Positions 56,792 through 64,000 of a stretch of 64,000 nt of DNA are shown piece by piece. The position numbers were made by a program, and so were the translations under genes. Below the pieces are notes generated by a model. That model saw nothing but the letters and a program-made list of their open reading frames with translations. It searched no databases and had not been told where the DNA came from. This DNA comes from Paraglaciecola sp. T6c (GTDB lineage Bacteria > Pseudomonadota > Gammaproteobacteria > Enterobacterales > Alteromonadaceae), in assembly GCF_000014225.1 (NCBI RefSeq), contig NC_008228.1:1860001-1924000 (forward strand), in the 5' to 3' direction. The first letter of the stretch is position 1. Every line of letters begins with the position of its first letter.

Positions 56792-57817
56792 TTGGATAGC
56801 ACCTTGAAAAAGTTACTCTCACTTATTTTACTATTGGCCGTTATTGCTGCTGGCTATTTCGCTTGGCATTACTTTAATTCTTCTGATGCAATCGTTGGGT
56901 TTGCTTCAGGGAATGGACGTGTTGAAGCCGTTCAAGTTGATGTATCTACTAAGATTGCCGGGCGAGTAGAGGCAATTTATGCTCAGGAAGGCGACTTAGT
57001 ACAGCAGGGGCAAACGATTGCAAAAATCGATACCAAGCAGTTACACGCTCAGCTTCTGCGCTATGAGGCCGACGTGGCCGCTGCACAAAGCCAAGTGGCA
57101 TCAGCCAATGCTGGAATTGCCCAAGCCAAGGCAGAAAAGCGACTAGCTGAACAAGAGCTAGCCAGAGCAAAGCAGCTTATTAAGCAAAATAATATCAGTA
57201 GAGAAACCCTAGATACCCGCGAAAGTAACGTGGCAGTAGCTATTGCCAACGTTGAAGCCGCTGAAGCGTTAAAAGTATCGCAATTGCGCAGCGTTGATGC
57301 AGCCAAAGCGGTAGTGGAAGAAATACAAACACAAATTGATGATGCCACGCTTGTTTCCCCTACCATTGGCCGGGTACTTTATCGGTTAGCTGAGCCTGGT
57401 GAAGTCCTTGGCAGCGGTGGTACTGTGATAACTTTGATTAACCTTTCCGATGTATATATGGAGATATTTTTACCTACAGCGCAAGCTCATCGTGTGGAAA
57501 TGGGGACCGAGGCGCGCGTCAAATTGGATGTGCTTGATATCGCCATTCCTGCAACCGTGAGCTATGTATCGCCAGAGTCTCAATTCACCCCTAAGCAAGT
57601 GGAAACGGTGACTGAACGTGAAAAGCTGATGTTTCGGATCAAAGTTCGCATCCCACAAGCGCTTGTGCTGAAGCATATCGAAAAGGTAAAAACTGGGGTA
57701 AGGGGAGTGGCTTACATTCGACTTAATACGCCGGACAATGAGCCTTTGGCTGACTGGCCAGTGTTTTTACAGAAATTACCTAAAGAAACCGTATCTAACG
57801 ATAATAGCGCTCGCTAA
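56792..57817 (+). CDS. HlyD/YhiI-like membrane fusion protein
   Basis: A 341-residue periplasmic adaptor. An N-terminal membrane helix (about 7-25) is followed by a biotinyl-lipoyl half (VDVSTKIAGRVEAIYAQEGDLVQQGQTIAKID), an alpha-helical hairpin rich in Ala/Gln (about 80-165), and a beta-barrel half with LVSPTIGRVLYRLAEPGEV. It links an inner-membrane transporter to an outer-membrane channel. It overlaps the next gene by one base. The start is TTG at 56792; a TTG at 56804 is possible. Equivalent to YhiI of the E. coli yhiI-rbbA-yhhJ operon. Confidence 0.92.
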   Translation: MDSTLKKLLSLILLLAVIAAGYFAWHYFNSSDAIVGFASGNGRVEAVQVDVSTKIAGRVEAIYAQEGDLVQQGQTIAKIDTKQLHAQLLRYEADVAAAQSQVASANAGIAQAKAEKRLAEQELARAKQLIKQNNISRETLDTRESNVAVAIANVEAAEALKVSQLRSVDAAKAVVEEIQTQIDDATLVSPTIGRVLYRLAEPGEVLGSGGTVITLINLSDVYMEIFLPTAQAHRVEMGTEARVKLDVLDIAIPATVSYVSPESQFTPKQVETVTEREKLMFRIKVRIPQALVLKHIEKVKTGVRGVAYIRLNTPDNEPLADWPVFLQKLPKETVSNDNSAR

Positions 57818-60624
57818 TGGCAACGTCAGATTCTGCGCCATTGCTTGCAAGCTTGCAGGGAATCAATCATAGGTATGGCGATGTACGAGCGCTAAATGAC
57901 ATCACGTTGGATATTCCTGCCGGCATGATGGTGGGCCTTCTCGGGCCCGACGGCGTCGGAAAGTCGACATTATTAGGGCTTATTTCTGGGGCCCGAAAAT
58001 TACAAGACGGCCAATTGCAGGTATTAAATGGAGACATGCGCTCATCAGTCCACCGTAAAAAGGTCGGCCCTAAAATCGCGTATTTGCCCCAAGGTCTTGG
58101 AAAAAACCTATACGCTGATTTGAGCGTAGAAGAAAACTTGGATTTTTTTGCTAAGTTATTTGGTCAAACATCGCAAGAACGTGCTTTACGCATCACGAAG
58201 CTCACTAAAGCCACCGGACTTGAATCATTTTTGCACCGTCCGGCAGGGAAATTATCCGGTGGTATGAAGCAGAAACTGGGGTTGTGCTGCTCTCTTATTC
58301 ACGATCCAGACCTGCTGATCCTCGATGAACCAACGACTGGGGTCGACCCCTTATCTCGACGTCAGTTTTGGCAACTTATTGCGCAAATTCGCTCACAAAG
58401 GCATCAAATGAGTGTTGTTGTGTCCACCGCGTATATGGATGAAGCGGAAGAATTCGATTGGCTTGTTGCTATGGATGCGGGCAAAGTTCTTGCTTCTGGT
58501 AAACCACAAGCTCTAAAAACCTCTACCGGCACTGATAATCTCGAAAGTGCCTTTGTGGCGTTACTCCCACCAGAAAAACGAGGAAATACACAAAAGCTCG
58601 TTATTCCTCCACTTGAAGTATCAACCGAAAAACCCGCGATTATCGCCAAGGGTATCACCCGCAAGTTTGACGACTTTGTGGCCGTGGATGATGTAAGTTT
58701 TGAAATAAAAGCAGGAGAGATTTTCGGCTTTTTAGGCTCCAATGGATGTGGAAAAACCACGACCATGAAAATGCTTACGGGTTTGTTGCCGATATCCTCA
58801 GGCAAAGCGTTTCTGTTTGGTAAAGAAGTTGACGCGAGTGATATGCTAACCCGCATGAGGGTGGGGTTTATGTCCCAAGCGTTTTCTTTGTACACCGAGC
58901 TGACAGTGTATGAAAACTTATTATTACATGCTCGTTTGTTCCATATATCCAAAGAGAAAACAGCACAGAGAATTCGTACACTGGTAACACGGTTTGATTT
59001 ACAATCGCAGTTGCATACCAAAGCCCAGTCATTGCCCCTTGGGATCCGTCAACGTCTTTCACTTGCTGTTGCCGTTATTCATGAGCCTGAAATGCTCATT
59101 CTAGACGAGCCGACCTCGGGGGTAGATCCTGTTGCTCGGGATGTATTTTGGCGTTTATTAGTGGAGTTATCACGCAGAGATAAAGTCACTATTTTTATAT
59201 CCACTCATTTTATGAATGAGGCCCTAAGGTGCGATCGCATATCGCTTATGCATGCTGGAAAGGTATTAGTGTATGACGAGCCTAAGCACCTTGTTGCCGC
59301 TAAACACGCGTCTACATTAGAAGAAGCCTTTATTGGCTATTTAGAGGAAGCCATCGGGGAAAAAGAAGCACCTGAGGACGAAGAACCGAACGTGCCCTTG
59401 ACCAACATTCCTTCTGAACCCTCGGCGTCGCTACTGGAGCCGCTAGAGGGGGCTTCAAATGGGCCCGCAAATACGAAAAATACCGCAACAGATAGTGTTT
59501 TCAGTCTTAAACGTATGCTCGCTTTTAGCTACCGTGAAATCATGGAAGTGATGCGCGACCCAGTGCGCTTAACATTTGCTTTTATCGGTAGTGCATTGCT
59601 GTTGCTCGTGGTTTCCTATGGTATATCTCTTGATGTAGAGGATTTGACCTACGCGGCCTATGACAATGACCGTACCCCCCAAAGTCGCGAGTATCTGAGC
59701 CATTTTGAGGGCTCGAGGTATTTTATTGAAAAGCCGAGTATTCAAAGTGAAGATGATCTGCAAAGGCGTATGCAGTCGAATGAAATTACCTTGGCGCTGG
59801 AAATTCCTGCTGGTTTTGGTCGCTCCCTGATTAGAGGTGAAGCCCCCTCTGTTTCTGCTTGGATCGACGGTGCGAATACCACGCGGGCGGGTACCATTGA
59901 AGGTTATGTGTCGGGTGTGCATGTTGCGTATTTAACCCAGCTCTTTGCTGAGCAAGGTTATGACATAGACGATTACGCGAATGTAGACCTTCAACCTAGG
60001 TACCGTTATAACCCGACCTTTGAAACGATTTTTTCTATGGGGCCTAAAACCCCAGCCATGTTGTTGTTATTGTTTCCTGCCATATTGATGGCTGTCAGTA
60101 TGGCGCGGGAAAAGGAGATTGGCACAATAACCAATTTCTTTGTTACGCCGACCACGCGTTTTGAGTTTTTATTGGGTAAACAGCTGCCTTATATCGTTAT
60201 CGGTATGATTAATTTTGTGACCTTAACCCTGCTGGTGGTCTACCTGCTCAAAGTGCCACTAACTGGAAGTGTGACGGGGTTGATGCTCGGCGCCTTCTTT
60301 TATGTCTTTGCAGCAACGGGCTTTGGTTTATTGGTTTCCTCGATCACCAACACGCAAGTGGCTGCGGTGTTTGCTACGGCCATTTTAACCCTGATGCCTA
60401 CCGTAATGTTTTCCGGCATGATCCAACCTACTTCTACTCTGGAGGGGGGAGGGTATATTATTGGTACGTTATGGCCAGCCACCTATTACATGCACCTGAG
60501 CGTTGCTGCATTTACCAAGGGACTAAATGTGTGGCAGTTGATGAATGATATATATGTTCTTGCTATTTTTGGGCCCGTTTTTGTGGTGGTGACTGCGTTG
60601 TTTCTTAAAAAGCAGGAGGCCTAG
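57817..60624 (+). CDS. rbbA: Fused ABC transporter ATPase-ATPase-permease, RbbA/YhiH family
   Basis: A 935-residue protein with two ABC ATPase domains followed by an ABC-2 permease. Domain 1: Walker A GPDGVGKST, LSGGMKQKLGLC, Walker B LLILDEPTTGVDP. Domain 2 (about 275-500): GSNGCGKTT, LPLGIRQRLSLAVAV in place of the canonical LSGGQ, Walker B MLILDEPTSGVDP. After an acidic/Pro linker (about 515-560) comes a C-terminal ABC-2 domain with about six helices and a large periplasmic loop (about 590-730). E. coli RbbA has this domain order and was also reported as a ribosome-bound ATPase. With its neighbours it is more simply read as an efflux pump. Confidence 0.92.
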   Translation: MATSDSAPLLASLQGINHRYGDVRALNDITLDIPAGMMVGLLGPDGVGKSTLLGLISGARKLQDGQLQVLNGDMRSSVHRKKVGPKIAYLPQGLGKNLYADLSVEENLDFFAKLFGQTSQERALRITKLTKATGLESFLHRPAGKLSGGMKQKLGLCCSLIHDPDLLILDEPTTGVDPLSRRQFWQLIAQIRSQRHQMSVVVSTAYMDEAEEFDWLVAMDAGKVLASGKPQALKTSTGTDNLESAFVALLPPEKRGNTQKLVIPPLEVSTEKPAIIAKGITRKFDDFVAVDDVSFEIKAGEIFGFLGSNGCGKTTTMKMLTGLLPISSGKAFLFGKEVDASDMLTRMRVGFMSQAFSLYTELTVYENLLLHARLFHISKEKTAQRIRTLVTRFDLQSQLHTKAQSLPLGIRQRLSLAVAVIHEPEMLILDEPTSGVDPVARDVFWRLLVELSRRDKVTIFISTHFMNEALRCDRISLMHAGKVLVYDEPKHLVAAKHASTLEEAFIGYLEEAIGEKEAPEDEEPNVPLTNIPSEPSASLLEPLEGASNGPANTKNTATDSVFSLKRMLAFSYREIMEVMRDPVRLTFAFIGSALLLLVVSYGISLDVEDLTYAAYDNDRTPQSREYLSHFEGSRYFIEKPSIQSEDDLQRRMQSNEITLALEIPAGFGRSLIRGEAPSVSAWIDGANTTRAGTIEGYVSGVHVAYLTQLFAEQGYDIDDYANVDLQPRYRYNPTFETIFSMGPKTPAMLLLLFPAILMAVSMAREKEIGTITNFFVTPTTRFEFLLGKQLPYIVIGMINFVTLTLLVVYLLKVPLTGSVTGLMLGAFFYVFAATGFGLLVSSITNTQVAAVFATAILTLMPTVMFSGMIQPTSTLEGGGYIIGTLWPATYYMHLSVAAFTKGLNVWQLMNDIYVLAIFGPVFVVVTALFLKKQEA

Positions 60625-60627
60625 TTG

Positions 60628-61752
60628 ATGAGAGCATGGATAAATATTTACTGGTTAGGGCTAAAGGAATTGCGCAGTGTATTGAGTGATTTCGTCATGC
60701 TTCTACTCATTGTTTACTCATTTAGTTTGGCGATATACGCACAATCAACCGCCACAAGCGAATCAGTGAACAATGCCTCCGTGGCAATCGTCGATGAAGA
60801 CCACTCTGCGTTGTCTCGCGCCATAGCAAATGCGTTGTACCCACCTTATTTTAAAGTGCCAATCCTTATTTCAGCATCCGAAATTGACGATGCGATGGAC
60901 AGCGATACCTATATGTTTGTCGTTAGTATTCCGCCCAATTTTGAACGCGATGTAAGAAAAGGCGAACGACCCAGTGTGCAAATCAATATTGATGCCACGG
61001 CAGTCACTCAAGCCAGTTTAGGCAATACCTATATTCAAAATATCGTGACCGATGAGGTAAATCACTATATCACTCGCGCTGATGAAGACACCGAATATCC
61101 TGTTGAATTGGTGCAACGCAGAGCGTTTAATCCTAACGGCACGGGAATGTGGTTTGGGGCAATTAATGCACTGCTTAATCAGATATCTATGCTGACTATT
61201 ATCTTAACTGGGGCGGCGTTGCTGCGCGAAAGAGAGCACGGCACCATCGAACATTTACTGGTGATGCCACTGACCTCTTTTCAAATTGTGATGTCAAAAG
61301 TCTGGGCAAACGGTCTTATCATCTTGGTGTCGTTTATGCTGTCTACTTTTTTTGTAGTGGAATGGATTTTGGACGTGCCCATTGCCGGCTCTCGATTCTT
61401 ACTCTTTGGTGGCACGGCATTGTATTTGCTGGCAGCTGCGGCGATAGGGATTTTTCTAGGGACAATTGCACGTACCATGGCACAGTTCGCCTTATTACTG
61501 CTGATGGTCATCATACCCATCATGATGTTGTCCGGCGGGCTAACGCCCATTGAAAGTCAACCTGAGGTGATCCAGCCAGTGACGTGGTTACTGCCTTCAC
61601 GCCATTACATGGCATTCGCTCAAGCGGTGGTATTTAGAGGAGCGAACATGACGATCGTATTACCTGAAATGCTAAAAATTCTCGGTTTGGGATCTGCATT
61701 TTTTATTGCGAGCATTCTGTTATTCAGGCGTTCTATTAGCGTCAGTAAGTAA
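60628..61752 (+). CDS. ABC-2 type permease, YhhJ-like
   Basis: A 374-residue permease: one N-terminal helix (about 20-38), a periplasmic domain, then five or six helices near the C-terminus with LREREHGTIEHLLVMPLTSFQIVMSKVWAN, the conserved ABC-2 loop. It is the second permease half for the RbbA-type protein. The ATG at 60628 lies eight bases after AGGAGG; TTG 60625 is possible. The gene follows rbbA by three bases. Confidence 0.92.
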   Translation: MRAWINIYWLGLKELRSVLSDFVMLLLIVYSFSLAIYAQSTATSESVNNASVAIVDEDHSALSRAIANALYPPYFKVPILISASEIDDAMDSDTYMFVVSIPPNFERDVRKGERPSVQINIDATAVTQASLGNTYIQNIVTDEVNHYITRADEDTEYPVELVQRRAFNPNGTGMWFGAINALLNQISMLTIILTGAALLREREHGTIEHLLVMPLTSFQIVMSKVWANGLIILVSFMLSTFFVVEWILDVPIAGSRFLLFGGTALYLLAAAAIGIFLGTIARTMAQFALLLLMVIIPIMMLSGGLTPIESQPEVIQPVTWLLPSRHYMAFAQAVVFRGANMTIVLPEMLKILGLGSAFFIASILLFRRSISVSK

Positions 61753-61933
61753 AAGAAGTGAACAGTAATCAATGGCCTCAGCTTACTGATAGAGTGGATC
61801 ATCGATAAATTGTGAGCTGCGCGGCTCATCATCACACCGCTTATGGTATAGTACTGCGCGCCAATTTCCCGAGCGTGTCAGTTGTATATGCTGCGGTATT
61901 TATTCACAAAAATTATGTAAGGTTGTTTGCTGC

Positions 61934-62686
61934 TTGGAAAACCTATTAGCCCCCATCAAAGCGTTTTTGAAATGCGACACCCCAGACGAGTGGGTCACCG
62001 CAGCCGTTAAAAAAGAAAACCTAGCGGTATTGCTGACGGATCACCTGATCTGTGAGTTAAAGGCAGCGCAAAGCGCGATGTTTTTAATTCGTCGTTATGC
62101 GGTAGATGCCGACAGTGCAAAAGCTTTATTGGCCTGGTTAAAGCCTTATGAGGATTTTGCTTATCGTCAAATTGGCGATTGGCAAGAGCTTGAAAAGTTA
62201 AAGTTAGATAAATCTATGCTGGTTAAAACAGGTAGTCGCTACGGCCAAGATTTAGTGGATAAAATGGTGATGCTCATTCGCGAAGAGTTGCACCATTTTT
62301 ATCAAGTCCTCGAGATGATGAATCGCTACGATATCGAGTATGACAAAATTGAATCGAGTCGTTACGCAAAAGGGCTTTTACGTCATGTTAAAACCCACGA
62401 GCCTGATGCCCTCATCGACAAGCTAATTTGCGGTGCTTACATTGAAGCGCGCTCTTGTGAACGTTTTGCCAAAATAGCGCCATTTTTAGACAAGCCTTTA
62501 GGCGATTTTTATATCTCGCTACTGCGCTCTGAAGCTCGCCATTATCAAGATTATCTGACATTAGCGACAGACATTGCGGGTAAGGATATATCACAGCGAA
62601 TTGCATTTTTTGGGGAAGTGGAAGCGGATCTCATTGTGCAACCTGATACTGATTTTAAATTCCACAGCGGCGTACCTACTCGTTAA
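61934..62686 (+). CDS. miaE: tRNA-(ms2i6A37)-hydroxylase MiaE
   Basis: A 250-residue non-haem diiron monooxygenase that converts ms2i6A37 to ms2io6A37 in tRNA. It begins LLAPIKAFLKCDTPDEWVTAAV, and metal ligands appear in HLICELKAAQSA, IREELHHFYQVLEMM, EARSCERF and RSEARHYQDYL, the ferritin-like EX2H pattern of MiaE. MiaE is present in Salmonella and many marine gammaproteobacteria but missing from E. coli. The start is TTG at 61934. Confidence 0.95.
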   Translation: MENLLAPIKAFLKCDTPDEWVTAAVKKENLAVLLTDHLICELKAAQSAMFLIRRYAVDADSAKALLAWLKPYEDFAYRQIGDWQELEKLKLDKSMLVKTGSRYGQDLVDKMVMLIREELHHFYQVLEMMNRYDIEYDKIESSRYAKGLLRHVKTHEPDALIDKLICGAYIEARSCERFAKIAPFLDKPLGDFYISLLRSEARHYQDYLTLATDIAGKDISQRIAFFGEVEADLIVQPDTDFKFHSGVPTR

Positions 62687-62701
62687 TGCTGACAATCACT
62701 G

Positions 62702-63238
62702 TTATCTGAACGACCGTGCCTGGGCGTGCAATTCATCCAAGTGGTGTATTTCGCAAAAAGACGGCCTTTCTTTTAAAGGTATATTTGCGACTGTTGCTGT
62801 TGCTGTTGCCGCTGTCGTTGCATCGATGTTTGATGGATTGTACCAAATAGCACGAAGACCGGCTGCCAGTGCAGGGCGAATATCTTTGTCAAAGGTATCT
62901 CCCACCATCGTTACATCTTTGGGGGCGACACCTAGATTCTTTATTATTTCTAGATAAAACGCAGGTGTGCTTTTGTTCAAGCCAGTGTTGGCGAAACAAA
63001 AATAGCCTGAAATGTACTGCGCTAATTCGACCCGCTCAAATGCTTTCTTGATTTCATGTTCATCAGAGTCCGCTGCATTAGTGGCGATATAAATGGCACT
63101 ATTTTTCGCTAATTGACTTAAAGCTGTAGTTGCACCGTCAATGCATTTGACCGTGGGCCAAAGATGCATTTTGCCTAGCGCGTCAGGGAAATCTACCATA
63201 AGGGTGTCTCCCCAATCGAATAAATAAGTTGTACTCAT
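62702..63238 (-). CDS. HAD-family hydrolase (phosphatase-like)
   Basis: A 178-residue HAD-superfamily protein. Motif I is LFDWGDTLMVDFP (nucleophile Asp and general acid Asp), motif II Thr lies in IYIATNAADSDEHE, the motif III Lys is likely in FANTGLNKSTPAF, and motif IV is TMVGDTFDKDIRPALAAG. The substrate is unknown. The chosen ATG at 63238 gives MSTTYLFDWGDTL; codons at 63268 and 63250 are alternatives. A hexanucleotide repeat near the 3' end encodes alternating Ala-Thr. Confidence 0.88.
   Translation of the reverse strand: MSTTYLFDWGDTLMVDFPDALGKMHLWPTVKCIDGATTALSQLAKNSAIYIATNAADSDEHEIKKAFERVELAQYISGYFCFANTGLNKSTPAFYLEIIKNLGVAPKDVTMVGDTFDKDIRPALAAGLRAIWYNPSNIDATTAATATATVANIPLKERPSFCEIHHLDELHAQARSFR
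62792..62821 (-). repeat. TGTTGC hexanucleotide repeat in the HAD gene
   Basis: Three perfect TGTTGC units (62792-62809) and a diverged continuation to 62821, read as Ala-Thr repeats (ATTAATATATVA) in the minus-strand protein. Changes in copy number would keep the frame. Confidence 0.7.
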
Positions 63239-63390
63239 TATCTTACTCATAAAAGGTGGGAGCTGCATGGCTATTAACGCTGCAGTTTGAAGGATACGAC
63301 TTAAGTAAGACTAATTATTGTTGGCATTGATTGAAAGTTTTTTTGAATATCTGCTATCTAATGGGTAGCAAATTATTTATTGGAACCTTT

Positions 63391-64000
63391 ATGAGCGTCT
63401 TGAATTTAGTCACAGGTGCACAGCGCACACTAGAAAAAACCTCCGTCTTTGAGGGCATAGCACCCTTGCTACTTCGTTTGTATTTAGCGCCAATCATGAT
63501 CCAAGCTGGTTGGACAAAACTGGGTAGTTTTGACAATACCGTTGATTGGTTCGCCAGTCCAGATTACGGTCTAGGATTACCCGCCCCTGCGTTGTTGGCC
63601 TCATTAGCGATAGGAGCTGAACTGCTCGGCGGTATCTTCATTTTAGTGGGACTTGCCACCCGCTGGGCGTCTATTCCCTTAATGTTTACTATGCTTGTTG
63701 CTGCATTTTCTGTGCATTGGCCAAACGGCTGGCCAGCGATAGCTGATGCCTCTAGTTGGTTATCAGATGGTACGATCATGCTGAATGAAAATGTGATGAG
63801 CGCACCTGATAAGTTAGCCGCAGCTAAAAGCTTGTTGCAAGAGCATGGGAATTACAACTGGCTGACATCAAGTGGTAAGTTTGTGATCTTGAACAACGGC
63901 ATTGAGTTTGCCATGACATATTTCTTTATGTTGTTGTCATTGTTCTTCACAGGTGGTGGTAAATTCACCAGTGTGGATTACTTTCTACGTAAAAAATTTA
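63391..64000 (+). CDS. DoxX family membrane protein, 3' end outside the window
   Basis: The frame is open from 63391 to the last base without a stop, so at least 203 residues are encoded. It starts MSVLNLVTGAQRTLEKTSVF and has helices around LLLRLYLAPIMIQAGWTKL, LLASLAIGAELLGGIFILVG and SIPLMFTMLVAAF, typical of DoxX/SURF4 proteins. The W.....WPAIADASSW loop between helices is longer than in short DoxX proteins. Function (redox or membrane integrity) is unknown here. GGAA precedes the ATG; ATG 63361 is an alternative. Confidence 0.85.
   Translation, partial: MSVLNLVTGAQRTLEKTSVFEGIAPLLLRLYLAPIMIQAGWTKLGSFDNTVDWFASPDYGLGLPAPALLASLAIGAELLGGIFILVGLATRWASIPLMFTMLVAAFSVHWPNGWPAIADASSWLSDGTIMLNENVMSAPDKLAAAKSLLQEHGNYNWLTSSGKFVILNNGIEFAMTYFFMLLSLFFTGGGKFTSVDYFLRKKF

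Noticed and set aside
58404-59021. A 205-codon minus-strand open frame opposite rbbA.
   Set aside because: Antisense to conserved ABC domains; Ser/Thr/Asn-rich shadow with no recognisable motif.
62792-62821. The hexanucleotide repeat as a phase-variation switch.
   Set aside because: Unit length is a multiple of three, so slippage would not switch the HAD gene off, and only three units are perfect.

Overview
The window is chromosomal DNA of a marine-type gammaproteobacterium, most likely an Alteromonadaceae relative (Paraglaciecola/Glaciecola/Alteromonas type). This rests on the classical gammaproteobacterial gene blocks, bifunctional TyrA and PheA, a MiaE-type tRNA hydroxylase, a GlrK/QseG/GlrR triad and a YcbZ-type Lon protease; the genus is inference. 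There is no phage, transposase, CRISPR array or toxin/defence island. Most of the sequence is dense housekeeping DNA with short intergenic gaps.

Layout. 1-12.4 kb (minus strand) is a cell-wall elongation and housekeeping run: ybeD (partial), dacA, rlpA, mltB, rodA, mrdA, rlmH, rsfS, nadD, holA, lptE, leuS. A 0.8 kb gap without a convincing gene leads to a plus-strand Lon-like protease, slyD, yhbY (minus), then rlmE-ftsH, a strong terminator, folP-glmM-tpiA-secG and a tRNA-Leu(GAG). An orphan Fe/polyamine-type ABC ATPase stands where rimP-nusA-infB often follow in relatives. 24.6-26.7 kb is the rpsP-rimM-trmD-rplS operon behind a clear sigma70 promoter. 26.7-30.3 kb is accessory: a VOC-family gene divergent from soxR with a perfect SoxR-type dyad between them, rlmF, a sugar acetyltransferase and a DnaJ-related protein. 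30.3-37.2 kb holds an M3 lipoprotein peptidase and the aromatic genes aroF-tyrA (TyrR-box-like site upstream), a DUF1275 membrane protein and pheA (leader ORF plus small attenuator-like hairpin).

37.3-41.1 kb is a signalling block: a double-receiver protein with a dead first receiver, YciH, a STAS anti-anti-sigma factor, and a receiver-PP2C-HATPase fusion. Together the last two look like an HsbA/HsbR partner-switching module. 41.1-44.9 kb is a ferric iron ABC transporter (fbpABC) behind a near-perfect Fur box. 45.4-49.7 kb holds a TerB-like gene, a 460-base gap with a remarkable set of GlrR-, IHF- and sigma54-like sites, an EF-hand protein, and glrK-qseG-glrR. 49.8-55.7 kb is the truA, accD-folC-dedD-cvpA-purF block. 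The end holds a Yip1-family protein whose last codons and stop are repeated four times, a YhiI/RbbA/YhhJ-type exporter operon, miaE, a HAD phosphatase and a truncated DoxX-family gene.

The best leads for something new are regulatory rather than whole systems: the possible GlrR-dependent sigma54 promoter just upstream of glrKR, where E. coli keeps the GlmY small RNA gene; the SoxR-VOC pair; the pheA leader; and the repeated stop-codon cassette.
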